A DNA stretch of 64,000 nt from Halovivax gelatinilyticus (GTDB taxonomy: Archaea; Halobacteriota; Halobacteria; Halobacteriales; Natrialbaceae): NCBI RefSeq assembly GCF_024300625.1, contig NZ_CP101322.1, positions 1,501,992 through 1,565,991 on the forward strand, read 5' to 3'. Under the pieces are notes generated by a model. It searched no databases. It was not told where the DNA came from and worked only from the letters and a program-made list of their open reading frames with translations. Shown in pieces: positions 18,237 to 26,076 of this stretch. A program made the position numbers and the translations under genes. The stretch's first letter is position 1, and each line of letters starts with the position of its first letter.

Positions 18237-18839
18237 ATGTACATCGGACGCTTCGTCATCGTCGGCCCCGAGACGGCCGCCTACCGCGTCTCCTCGCGAT
18301 CGTTCCCGAACCGCCGAATCGTCGACCGTTCCGACGAGGGGACCACGCTGACCGTCGGGCCGACCGACGACGCCCCCGAGACGGACAACCCCTACGTGGC
18401 GTACAACTGCCTTCGGACGGTCGAGACGCCCCGCGGCGAAGCCGCCGTCATCGGCAACGGTTCGCAGGTCGATCCGATCGCGGAGAAACTCGGACTCGGC
18501 TACCCGGCCCGAGACGCCCTCGCGACGGCGCTGCTCGCGCTCGACTTCGAGAAGGACGACTACGATACGCCCCGGATCGCCGGCGTTCTCGACGCGGACG
18601 GCTCGGCCACCATCGCCACCGTTCGGCGCGACGCCCTCCTAATCGACGCCGTCGAGGAGCCGACGCTCGTCGCGACCTACGAGCGCGATTCGCCGGAACC
18701 GTTCGACTTCGACGCCGGGGACGCCGCGGACGCGGCCGCAGCGGCCTACGACGCCGACTTCGAGCACCCCGTCTGCGCAGCCGGCGTCACCAGAGCGGGC
18801 GACGGGTTCGAGTGGGCCATCGAAAACGGCGACGAGTAA
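18237..18839 (+). CDS. purO: Archaeal IMP cyclohydrolase
   Basis: The product has 200 residues. The N-terminus [10 protein letters not shown], the phrase [22 protein letters not shown] and [16 protein letters not shown] are characteristic of the archaeal PurO family. It closes FAICAR to IMP, the last step of purine synthesis in archaea that lack the PurH cyclohydrolase. It stands alone, just past the tRNA, and other pur genes are not in the window. Confidence 0.95.
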   Translation: MYIGRFVIVGPETAAYRVSSRSFPNRRIVDRSDEGTTLTVGPTDDAPETDNPYVAYNCLRTVETPRGEAAVIGNGSQVDPIAEKLGLGYPARDALATALLALDFEKDDYDTPRIAGVLDADGSATIATVRRDALLIDAVEEPTLVATYERDSPEPFDFDAGDAADAAAAAYDADFEHPVCAAGVTRAGDGFEWAIENGDE

Positions 18840-18964
18840 GGCCGACTCGAACGGACGGCGGAACGGTAGAAGGGACAGCGGGCCGATTCTGCCGGACGGC
18901 GCGACCGACTCGCGAGGCGACGATCACACCAACACCCAAGCGCCTGGCGTCACTCACAATTCGT

Positions 18965-19624
18965 ATGCAGATCGCGCTCATCTCCGACGTCCACGCCAAC
19001 CGGGTCGCGCTGGAGGCCGTGTTCGACGATTGTCCGCCCGTCAATGCGGTGGTCTGCGCCGGCGATGTCGTCGGGTACAACCCCTGGCCGGGCGAGTGCG
19101 TCGATCGACTGCGTGAGGGGGACGTTCCGACCGTGATGGGAAACCACGATCGAGCCGTCGTCGAGGAACGCGGCTTTCGAGGGAACGAGATGGCCGACGC
19201 CGGAGTCGAGTACGCCAGCGCGGAACTCACCGACGAACAACGGGCGTGGCTGGCGTCGCTCCCGGAACGACGACGGCTGTTCGACGGCCGGGTTCGCGTC
19301 GTCCACGGCCACCCGGACGACCCCGACCGGTACACCTACCCCGAACGCTTCTCGCCGCGACTGTTAGACGAGGAGGACGTGCTCGTCCTCGGTCACACCC
19401 ACGTCCAGCACGTAGAGCGATACGCCGAGGGAATCGTCGTCAATCCGGGCAGCGTCGGCCAGCCGCGGGACGGCGACCCGCGGGCGGGCTACGCCATCCT
19501 CGACCTCGACGCGCTGACCGTCGATCTCCACCGCGTCGAGTACGACGTTCGGGCCGTTCAGGAAGCGATTCACGAGGCCGAGCTTCCAGAGCGGACGGCG
19601 AGTCGACTCGAACGGGGGAAGTAA
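18965..19624 (+). CDS. Metallophosphoesterase (YfcE/MJ0936-like)
   Basis: A cytosolic protein of 219 residues, counted from the ATG at 18965. Calcineurin-like motifs occur in order: ISDVHANRVALEAV, GDVVGYNPWP, MGNHDRAV, VHGHPDD and LGHTHVQH. Residues for two metal ions appear complete. It probably hydrolyses phosphodiesters such as cyclic or bis(p-nitrophenyl) phosphate; the natural substrate is unknown. A second, more distant family member is at 51270-51773. A strong hairpin follows its stop. Confidence 0.9.
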   Translation: MQIALISDVHANRVALEAVFDDCPPVNAVVCAGDVVGYNPWPGECVDRLREGDVPTVMGNHDRAVVEERGFRGNEMADAGVEYASAELTDEQRAWLASLPERRRLFDGRVRVVHGHPDDPDRYTYPERFSPRLLDEEDVLVLGHTHVQHVERYAEGIVVNPGSVGQPRDGDPRAGYAILDLDALTVDLHRVEYDVRAVQEAIHEAELPERTASRLERGK

Positions 19625-19657
19625 CGCGTTTCTCGACCCTACGGGCCGAGAAACGCG
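19625..19657 (+). terminator. Hairpin downstream of the metallophosphoesterase gene
   Basis: An 11-bp perfect stem, CGCGTTTCTCG (19625-19635) with CGAGAAACGCG (19647-19657), begins right after the stop codon. No T run follows, so its role as a terminator is inferred from position. The next bases (19661-19692) carry the short hairpin element shared with the thermosome 3' region. Confidence 0.5.
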
Positions 19658-19660
19658 GAT

Positions 19661-19692
19661 AGGCGAGCGGCGAAGCCGAGAGCAGCGGGGTC
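19661..19692 (+). repeat. Short hairpin element shared with the thermosome downstream region
   Basis: This stretch contains CGGCGAAGCCG followed by GAGCAG and GGGGT. It closely matches 54341-54372 (GGCGAACGGCGAAGCCGTGA, then GCAGGGAGGT). The central CGGC-GAA-GCCG can form a small hairpin. Confidence 0.5.
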
Positions 19693-19817
19693 TGGACGAT
19701 CCGAGAACCAGCGCGCTTTGCCTCCACCGAGATCTGATTGTCTGCGATCAGAGACGGTCTCGCGGTCGTGGCCGTGGCCGAACGGCTTTCACCGGTGGCG
19801 TGGTACGACGGTCCACC

Positions 19818-20177
19818 ATGCCGATAAAGCGTGCGCTCACAGGTGATCCGAAGCGAACGAGTCTCATCTACCTCGCCATCGGCGGCATCTCGCTGGTGAA
19901 GGCGATCGCGTTGCGCGACGATCGCGAACGGTTCCGTCGTGAGTTGATCGACGCCGCGATCTTCATCGGGATCGGTCTCGCGTTGCGCCGATTCGCCACG
20001 ATGAAAGAGAAAAAGCAAGCAGAGATCGAGTCGATGGTTCCCGACTGGGTCGGGTTCGGCGCGACGGAAGCGCCCGAGTCGTCGCTACGCGATCGGGTGT
20101 CGACTCGATTCGGGACGAGCGAACCGGATCGCACCGGTGGTCCAGCCGAAACGATCCGCGGTATCGTCGTCAAGTAA
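19818..20177 (+). CDS. Small membrane-associated protein of unknown function
   Basis: A 119-residue product from the ATG at 19818; a GTG at 19800 would add six residues. Two hydrophobic segments, LIYLAIGGISLVKAIAL and AAIFIGIGLAL, are separated by a charged loop, and a polar C-terminus ends GIVVK. I do not recognise the family. It converges on the hypothetical gene that follows. Confidence 0.6.
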   Translation: MPIKRALTGDPKRTSLIYLAIGGISLVKAIALRDDRERFRRELIDAAIFIGIGLALRRFATMKEKKQAEIESMVPDWVGFGATEAPESSLRDRVSTRFGTSEPDRTGGPAETIRGIVVK

Positions 20178-20199
20178 GCGACGGCGGGAGAGCGACGGG

Positions 20200-20817
20200 T
20201 CAGGAGACCCACTCGAAGACCGTCGAGGCGAGTTCCGCCTCGCGCTTCGTGGCCGCGTCCGAGTCGACCGCGAACGGGTCCGGCCGCTCGTTCGATCGCG
20301 GACGAACTCGAGTCCGTGATTCGCCGGGACAGTTCGAGACCGCGGGAGCGTCGGCGGGTCCGAACGAATCGTTCGAGACCCGAGTGGCCGACGGTTTCGG
20401 TCCGGCCAGCACGAACCCGTTTTCCTCGGTCGACTCGGCGTCGTCGAGGTCGGTTATACCGAGAAATTCCGCCAGGGTCTCGCCGTCCCCTGGGAGGACG
20501 TCGACCGTCGCGCCGCCGCCGACGGAGTCCGCAGAGTACCTCGGCCCGCTCCGGTCGACGGTCGTCGATTCGCCACCAGCCTCGCCCTCGTTCGCGGTTT
20601 CACCGCCCGCAGGTTCGAGCTGGACGTCCGCCAGGTCACGCAGGCGAGTGGCAGCCTCGTCGACGTCGCCGTCGAATTCAGGATAGGCGACCGGATCGTG
20701 CTCGCCGGGGCCGTCGATGAGATCCTCGACGGATTCTGCCCCGTAAGAGGCGATGATGGCGTCCGGGTCGGGCTCGACGTCTTCGAAGATTTCGGTGACG
20801 GGTACCTCTTCGCTCAT
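20200..20817 (-). CDS. Hypothetical acidic protein
   Basis: A 205-residue very acidic protein with no signal peptide or membrane segment. The N-terminal 65 residues (EIFEDVEPDPDAIIASYGAE) look folded. The middle is low-complexity Gly/Glu/Ser, and the C-terminal 60 residues are rich in Arg and Pro before a conserved-looking end VFEWVS. I recognise no domain. Codon use is like the neighbours, so it is probably a real gene. Confidence 0.6.
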   Translation of the reverse strand: MSEEVPVTEIFEDVEPDPDAIIASYGAESVEDLIDGPGEHDPVAYPEFDGDVDEAATRLRDLADVQLEPAGGETANEGEAGGESTTVDRSGPRYSADSVGGGATVDVLPGDGETLAEFLGITDLDDAESTEENGFVLAGPKPSATRVSNDSFGPADAPAVSNCPGESRTRVRPRSNERPDPFAVDSDAATKREAELASTVFEWVS

Positions 20818-20997
20818 ACTCGGTCGGCAACGATGTGGCCTTTCGTTACGCGCCGACTACCATCGAATGCAGACGGTAACGGGATCCTTCCGGTCACGAA
20901 ACGAGACGTTGTGTCGTCGCGACACTACCGCCTAGAGGCATCGCAGGTATCACTCGCGTATGCGCGAAAACGGATCGATCCTGGTGGGTCAGTACGG

Positions 20998-21058
20998 ATC
21001 CGACGGTGGTGCTGTCACTATAGATTCGACGGTGGTGCAGTCAGTAGAGATCCGACGG
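20998..21058. repeat. 26-bp tandem repeat between the hypothetical gene and aspartate kinase
   Basis: Two full units (20998-21023 and 21024-21049) and nine bases of a third share AT-CGACGGTGGTGC-GTCA-TA-AG. They lie just beyond the 3' end of the aspartate kinase gene (stop at 21065), upstream of the minus-strand hypothetical gene. Confidence 0.7.
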
Positions 21059-21064
21059 ATCGCG

Positions 21065-22243
21065 TCAGAACAGGTCCTGGACGAGTTCCAGGCCTCGTTC
21101 ACGGTCGTCCCAGTCGACGACGATGGCGACGCTCGTCGCGGACGTGACGAGATCGTGAATCTGGAGTCGGGCGGCGGCGAACGGTTCGACGATCTCGTGG
21201 ATGACGCCCGGCTGGGTCGGCAATTCCCCGCCGGTGAGCCGAATAACGGCGAGCGGTTTATCGACGGTCACGCTCGCGACGGCGGGCTGTTCGATGACCT
21301 GCCGGTGGAGGATGTTCTCGGCGCGCTCTGCCTGTTCGGCGTCGACGTAGAGGGTGACGCTGTCGAGCCCGCTCGCGACGACGTCGATGTTGATGTCGGC
21401 CTCGCCGAGTGCGCCCGCGAGCGACTGGAAGACGCCCGGTTCGTTTCTGATCGACCGACCGGCGACGGTGAGACAGGCGAGCGGACGCTCGCGCAAGTCG
21501 ACGAGGTTTTCGAACGTGCCCTCGATGTGCGTTCCGCCGGTGAGCAAGTCGCCGTGCTGGTAGTGAACGACGCGGACGGCGAGATTCTCGCCCTTGTAGG
21601 AGAGAGCCGACGGCGCGACCACTTCCGCGCCGCGAAACGAGAGGTTTCGAAGCTCGTCGACGGAGATCTCTCCGACGTTTCTGGCCCCTTCGACGACGTG
21701 TGGGTCGCCGGTCATCACGCCCTCGACGTCGGTGACGATCACGACTTCGTCTGCGTCCATGTAGTTACCGAGCATGACGGCCGTCGTGTCGGAGCCGCCG
21801 CGGCCGAGCGTCGAGACGGTTCCGTCGGGGCCCTCGGCGAGAAAGCCGGTGATGACGGGGACGGTCTCGTCGCAGACGGAGACGAGTTCGCTCGCCCGGC
21901 GCCTGGTCTCCTCCGCGTCGACTTCGCCGTACTCGTCGGTGACGACCGGCCACTCGTCGTCCCCTGGTTCGAGGAACGTCGCGTCGACGTCGCGAGCTGC
22001 GAGCGCCGCTTTCAGCATGCGGACCGAGGTGCGTTCGCCCATGCTGACGATCTCGGCGCGGTCCGGTTCGCTCGCGTCGAACGTGATCGCCTCGAGCAGG
22101 TCGTCGGTGGTAGAGCCCATCGCGCTGGCGACGACGGCGATTTCGTGTCCGTCCGCGACCGCCGTCGCGATCGAGTCGGCCGCGCGTGCGATACGGTCGC
22201 CCGTGCCGAGGCTCGTACCGCCGAACTTCGCTACGACGCGCAC
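21065..22243 (-). CDS. lysC: Aspartate kinase
   Basis: From the GTG at 22243 (VRVVAKFGGTSLG) the product has 392 residues, and translating the region upstream gives text unlike the family. It has an N-terminal amino-acid kinase domain with KFGGTS and LGRGGSDTTAVML, and two ACT domains from about residue 260 (LTVAGRSIRNEPGVFQSLAG and IRLTGGELPTQPGVIHEI) that would bind the feedback inhibitor. It phosphorylates aspartate in the route to lysine, threonine and methionine. No other genes of the route are adjacent. Confidence 0.93.
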   Translation of the reverse strand: MRVVAKFGGTSLGTGDRIARAADSIATAVADGHEIAVVASAMGSTTDDLLEAITFDASEPDRAEIVSMGERTSVRMLKAALAARDVDATFLEPGDDEWPVVTDEYGEVDAEETRRRASELVSVCDETVPVITGFLAEGPDGTVSTLGRGGSDTTAVMLGNYMDADEVVIVTDVEGVMTGDPHVVEGARNVGEISVDELRNLSFRGAEVVAPSALSYKGENLAVRVVHYQHGDLLTGGTHIEGTFENLVDLRERPLACLTVAGRSIRNEPGVFQSLAGALGEADINIDVVASGLDSVTLYVDAEQAERAENILHRQVIEQPAVASVTVDKPLAVIRLTGGELPTQPGVIHEIVEPFAAARLQIHDLVTSATSVAIVVDWDDRERGLELVQDLF

Positions 22244-22462
22244 GGGCACACCTCCACGGTCGCGGGCGGATGAGGCGGCCGCTCGCGTTCGTACGTAGCC
22301 ACCGCTTCGAACGAGATCATGGGATTTCGTTGCCGTGGCCCGGTGATAACTGTGTCCCTCCCTCGGAAATTTACCGTCAACACGACGAGAATCCCGGTCC
22401 GACATCGACGCTCGCGCGAGCGCGCCGGAACGTTATGCACGTCGAGCACGTACGGCCTGGCG

Positions 22463-22903
22463 ATGAACGTTCGTGACGCCCGAGAAGCCGACGCGAGTGC
22501 GCTCGCTTCGATCGCCGGCGCCCCCACGGACGTCCTCGGAGATCTCATTCACGATCGGACCGTCCGGATCGCCGAGGACGTGCGAACGGATCCGACCGTC
22601 GACGCCGAGCGAACGAAGTTCAGTGGCGAAAATCCGGAGAACATTCTCGGGTTCGTCAGTTTCGACGCCGATTCGGACGTCGTCACCGTCACGAAACTCG
22701 ACGGGACGAAATCGGCGTACGACCGATTGCTCGACGAGCCGATCGGGTTCGCACGGACCGAGTCGATGGGCGTTGAAGCGCTCGTCACCGCCGATCGGAC
22801 GGACGTCGTCGACGCACTCGAAGCGAAGGGGTTTAGCCGGGTCGAAGAGGGTCCACGGTTCGAAGGGGCCGACACGGTACTGTTTCGACTGGAGTTGAGA
22901 TGA
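22463..22903 (+). CDS. GNAT-like acetyltransferase-related protein
   Basis: A 146-residue protein whose start (MNVRDAREADASALASIAG) is typical of GNAT N-acetyltransferases. The middle strand ILGFVSFDADSDVVTVTKLDG and the end FSRVEEGPRFEGADTVLFRL fit the fold. The usual acetyl-CoA loop (Q/RxxGxG/A) is not evident, so activity is uncertain. It lies 255 bases ahead of orc1 on the same strand. Confidence 0.65.
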   Translation: MNVRDAREADASALASIAGAPTDVLGDLIHDRTVRIAEDVRTDPTVDAERTKFSGENPENILGFVSFDADSDVVTVTKLDGTKSAYDRLLDEPIGFARTESMGVEALVTADRTDVVDALEAKGFSRVEEGPRFEGADTVLFRLELR

Positions 22904-23157
22904 AATTAGACGTAGATACCGTTTTCAGGGGTAGTAGACGCGCTATATCTGCTGTCAATCGGTCGGATTCGACGACGCTCTGCTCCAGAAGAAAGAATAC
23001 TTTTATTAGGTAGGTCTTCATCTGGTTCGTCTGCATCAACTGGACGCGTCTCGACGTACGCTACGATTCGTTCGGAGGGGAGAACGCGTCAACCATACAA
23101 AATCGGGGAATGCGGACACTGCGTTCCAGATGAAACAGAGGGGTACACGTACGACGG
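22904..23157. other. Intergenic region upstream of orc1
   Basis: 254 bases, moderately AT-rich, with a TATA-like ATACTTTTATTA at 22999-23010 about 150 bases before the orc1 start and one ORB close to the start. A second, weaker origin site here is possible because in Halobacterium an origin lies directly upstream of the orthologous orc gene, but no inverted partner ORB was found. Confidence 0.5.
23124..23146 (+). repeat. ORB element just upstream of orc1
   Basis: TTCCAGATGAAACAGAGGGG followed by TAC. It sits 12-34 bases before the orc1 ATG, where a core promoter element would normally be, so bound Orc1 would be expected to affect transcription of its own gene. Confidence 0.75.
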
Positions 23158-24867
23158 ATGTCTGACGACGATCCACACGAGCCTGGTACGGCCGAAGCGG
23201 GTCGAACGACTCCCGGGTTTCGAGCGGAACTCGACGAGCGAGAGCTGAGCGATGGCGAGTCGAATCAGGGTCTGTTCGACGATCTGCTGAGCGGTGAGCC
23301 AATTTTCGAGAACAAAGAGGTTCTCAGGCCTTCGTACACGCCGCACGAACTCCCACACCGTACCGATCAGATCAACAAGATGGCGACGATCCTGGTCGCC
23401 GCGCTGCGCGGCGAGACGCCGTCGAATATTCTCATCTACGGAAAGACGGGGACGGGAAAGACCGCGAGCGCGAAGTTCGTCAGCCAGGAGTTAGAACAAA
23501 CCTCCACGAAGTACCGCGTGCCGTGCGACGTCGAGTACATAAACTGCGAGGTGACCGATACCCAGTACCGCGTGCTCGCTCAGCTGGCGAATACGTTCAT
23601 CGAGACGAACAAGGACCGCATCGACGACAGGATCGCCGAACTCGACGCGCTCAGAGAAGACGTCGAAGCGTACGAAGCGCAATCGGGCGAACCGTCTTCT
23701 AGCGAATCGGGCGAACGGTCGTCGAATGACGGTCGGGCGACGGGGCAGTCTCCAGCTGAAACGAAGGGGTCCGAATCCGGATCCGATCCCGGAGACAACC
23801 TCGAACCGGAATCCCACGATTTTGTCGAACAGAGCCCCGGAATCGACGATATTGCAGGTGAAACGGAGGGGTTCGATTCCGCCAACGCATTCGATGCCCA
23901 TCCGCTGGCCGAGACGGAGTTCTCGCGAGTCGAAGAGATCGACGACAGGATCGACGAACTCGAGGCCGATCGAGACGGTTTCGAGGACGTTCCGATGACC
24001 GGGTGGCCAACCGATCGCGTCTACAGCGTGTTCTTCGACGCCGTGGACTACTCGGAGCGCGTGGTCGTCATCATGCTAGACGAGATCGACAAGCTCGTCG
24101 AGAAGAGCGGCGACGATACGCTGTACAATCTCTCCCGGATGAACTCCGAGCTCGAAAATTCCCGGGTCTCGATCATCGGTATCAGCAACGACCTAAAGTT
24201 CACCGACTTTCTCGATCCGCGCGTAAAGTCCTCACTCGGCGAGGAGGAGATCGTCTTTCCACCCTACGACGCGAACCAGCTAAGAGATATCTTACAGCAC
24301 CGATCCGACGTCGCGTTCAAAGACGGCGTGCTCTCGCCTGACGTTATCCCGCTCTGTGCCGCCTTCGCCGCCCAGGAACACGGCGACGCGCGGCGGGCGC
24401 TCGATCTACTCCGAACTGCCGGTGAACTCGCCGAGCGTTCACAGACGGAGACGATCGTCGAAGAACACGTCCGACAGGCCCAGGATAAGATCGAACTCGA
24501 TCGCGTGGTCGAAGTCGTGCGCACGCTGCCGACTCAGAGCAAACTCGTCCTGTTTTCGATTATTCTACTCGAGCAACACGGCGTCCACAGCATCAACACC
24601 GGCGAGGTGTTCAACATCTACAAGCGACTCTGTAACGAGCTGGAGACTGACGTCCTCACCCAGCGTCGCGTAACCGACCTCATCAGCGAACTCGACATGC
24701 TCGGCATCGTCAACGCCGTCGTCGTTTCGAAGGGCCGCTACGGTCGAACGAAAGAGATCAGTCTCTCGGTTCCACTCGAAGAGACGGAAGTCGTGCTTCG
24801 ATCGGATTCGCGGCTGAGCGACATCGAAGACGTTAAACCGTTCGTACAGGCTCGATTCGACAACTAA
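23158..24867 (+). CDS. orc1: Orc1/Cdc6 replication initiator
   Basis: The product has 569 residues. AAA+ motifs are intact: Walker A GKTGTGKT (95-102), Walker B VVIMLDEIDK, sensor 1 ISND, and sensor 2 in the segment HGDARRALDLLR. The C-terminal winged helix (about 480-569) would contact the ORBs. Haloarchaeal relatives have a shorter region after the segment LALANTFIE-like helix; here about residues 165-260 form a Ser/Glu/Gly-rich insert, and two ORB-like DNA elements are written inside it. The start at 23158 is fixed by an in-frame stop at 23131. It is the likely initiator for the origin at 28.5-28.8 kb. Confidence 0.95.
   Translation: MSDDDPHEPGTAEAGRTTPGFRAELDERELSDGESNQGLFDDLLSGEPIFENKEVLRPSYTPHELPHRTDQINKMATILVAALRGETPSNILIYGKTGTGKTASAKFVSQELEQTSTKYRVPCDVEYINCEVTDTQYRVLAQLANTFIETNKDRIDDRIAELDALREDVEAYEAQSGEPSSSESGERSSNDGRATGQSPAETKGSESGSDPGDNLEPESHDFVEQSPGIDDIAGETEGFDSANAFDAHPLAETEFSRVEEIDDRIDELEADRDGFEDVPMTGWPTDRVYSVFFDAVDYSERVVVIMLDEIDKLVEKSGDDTLYNLSRMNSELENSRVSIIGISNDLKFTDFLDPRVKSSLGEEEIVFPPYDANQLRDILQHRSDVAFKDGVLSPDVIPLCAAFAAQEHGDARRALDLLRTAGELAERSQTETIVEEHVRQAQDKIELDRVVEVVRTLPTQSKLVLFSIILLEQHGVHSINTGEVFNIYKRLCNELETDVLTQRRVTDLISELDMLGIVNAVVVSKGRYGRTKEISLSVPLEETEVVLRSDSRLSDIEDVKPFVQARFDN
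23749..23770 (+). repeat. ORB element inside orc1 (first)
   Basis: TCTCCAGCTGAAACGAAGGG followed by GT. Nearly perfect ORB, located in the low-complexity insert of Orc1, where it encodes the peptide SPAETKGS. Confidence 0.7.
23852..23875 (+). repeat. ORB element inside orc1 (second)
   Basis: TTGCAGGTGAAACGGAGGGG followed by TTCG, same orientation as the first in-gene copy 103 bases away. It encodes AGETEGFD within the insert. Confidence 0.65.
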
Positions 24868-24881
24868 CAACACCGGCCGTT

Positions 24882-24905
24882 CGAACCCCTCCATTTCTAC
24901 TGGAA
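24882..24905 (-). repeat. ORB element between orc1 and signal peptidase genes
   Basis: On the minus strand: TTCCAGTAGAAATGGAGGGG followed by TTCG. It lies 15 bases past the orc1 stop, between the convergent orc1 and signal peptidase genes. Confidence 0.7.
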
Positions 24906-24974
24906 ATATCCCCAATCCCGACGTATGACGGGTGGTCGACGGTCTCGATTTGCGGCGGTGAGTGGGTGCAACAC

Positions 24975-25868
24975 TCACGAACGACGAGCGATCGCTGCCG
25001 CCCCGAGCAGCGTCGCGACCAGACCGACGGTGAGCCCGCCGACGTCCGCAGGTGACTCCGTGCCGGGAGTCGCTTCGACGACGCCCGCCGAGAAGGTCTC
25101 GTCGACGGTCAGTCGAACGTATCCGAGCCACGGAATGCGGTACTTCGCTTTCCCCTCGATCCACTCGGGTTTGACGACGTCGGTGTCCGCACCGTCGTTC
25201 GCCGTGAGTTGATCGTAGCCACCGTTCGCGTCGCCGTGGGTGATGAAGCCGGCGTGCTGGGCCGGACAGGTCACGACTTCGTCGCAGGTCAGGCCGTTAG
25301 TGAGCGACGGATCGCCCCGATCGACCCAGTTTTCGCCCGGTTCGACCCAGAACGACGCGCGGTGGATCACCGGCGTCTGCGTCGCGGAACCGTCGGGTCG
25401 GAAGATGATCACGTCGCCGTCGTTTCCGAACGTCGAGTGATCGGTCACCGCGCCCGCCTCTTCGGTAACGACGCCGGTCCCGTCTACGTAGCCGTCACCG
25501 ACGAACCGGTCGTCGGCGACGACGAAAATCATGTCACCGCGGTGCATGTTGGGTTCCATGCTACCGCTCTCGACGGCGACCAGCGGGGGCCAGACGCCGC
25601 TGATGCCAAAGAGGATGAGCGCGATGAGCACGACGAGTCCGACGCTCGAAACCAGATCGCGCGTGTAGACGACAGCCGTCTCGTCGGTCGTGATGAACCA
25701 CCGGAGGATTCCGTCGGATTCGATGGACGGAGAATCGTCGGAGCGAGCGGTGTTCGATTCGGGCGGGCGGGTCGGCGGCCGGTCACCGACCGTCGGATCG
25801 GTCGTCGACTCGGTCGGGGAGCGACGGTCCGGGTCGTCACGAGGGCTCCCGGAACCGGGGTCTGTCAT
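24975..25868 (-). CDS. sec11: Signal peptidase I (archaeal Sec11 type)
   Basis: With the ATG at 25868 the product has 297 residues; a longer frame from 26039 exists, but it would overlap the polymerase promoter. A Pro/Asp/Ser-rich cytosolic tail of about 70 residues precedes a membrane helix (SVGLVVLIALILFGISGVW). The catalytic Ser is in ESGSMEPNM and the His that replaces Lys in archaeal and ER enzymes is in VIHRASF. A second helix near the C-terminus (VGLVATLLGAAAIA) would anchor the other end. It removes Sec signal peptides on the outer membrane face. Next to orc1 and the polymerase D small subunit it forms part of the conserved haloarchaeal origin neighbourhood. Confidence 0.9.
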   Translation of the reverse strand: MTDPGSGSPRDDPDRRSPTESTTDPTVGDRPPTRPPESNTARSDDSPSIESDGILRWFITTDETAVVYTRDLVSSVGLVVLIALILFGISGVWPPLVAVESGSMEPNMHRGDMIFVVADDRFVGDGYVDGTGVVTEEAGAVTDHSTFGNDGDVIIFRPDGSATQTPVIHRASFWVEPGENWVDRGDPSLTNGLTCDEVVTCPAQHAGFITHGDANGGYDQLTANDGADTDVVKPEWIEGKAKYRIPWLGYVRLTVDETFSAGVVEATPGTESPADVGGLTVGLVATLLGAAAIARRS

Positions 25869-26076
25869 TACATCTCCGTACCCTGGGAATGAAAATGAAC
25901 CTTCTGCTCTCGGCGCCGTAGAGAAAGCCGCACGACTCACCCGAGCGCGTTCCGTATCAGTTCCCCGTCGTCGGGCCCGGTCGTCCCGGCCTAACGCGAC
26001 TCGCCAGGATCGGTCGCCGCCGTCTCGAGGGTCGCCCATTCAATACGTTTTTGAGGGTTCTCGCGAATTCCGTTGT

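Noticed and set aside
23852-23880. T-arm-like GGTTCGATTCC in orc1
   Set aside because: The text belongs to the end of an ORB element inside coding sequence; no cloverleaf can be formed.
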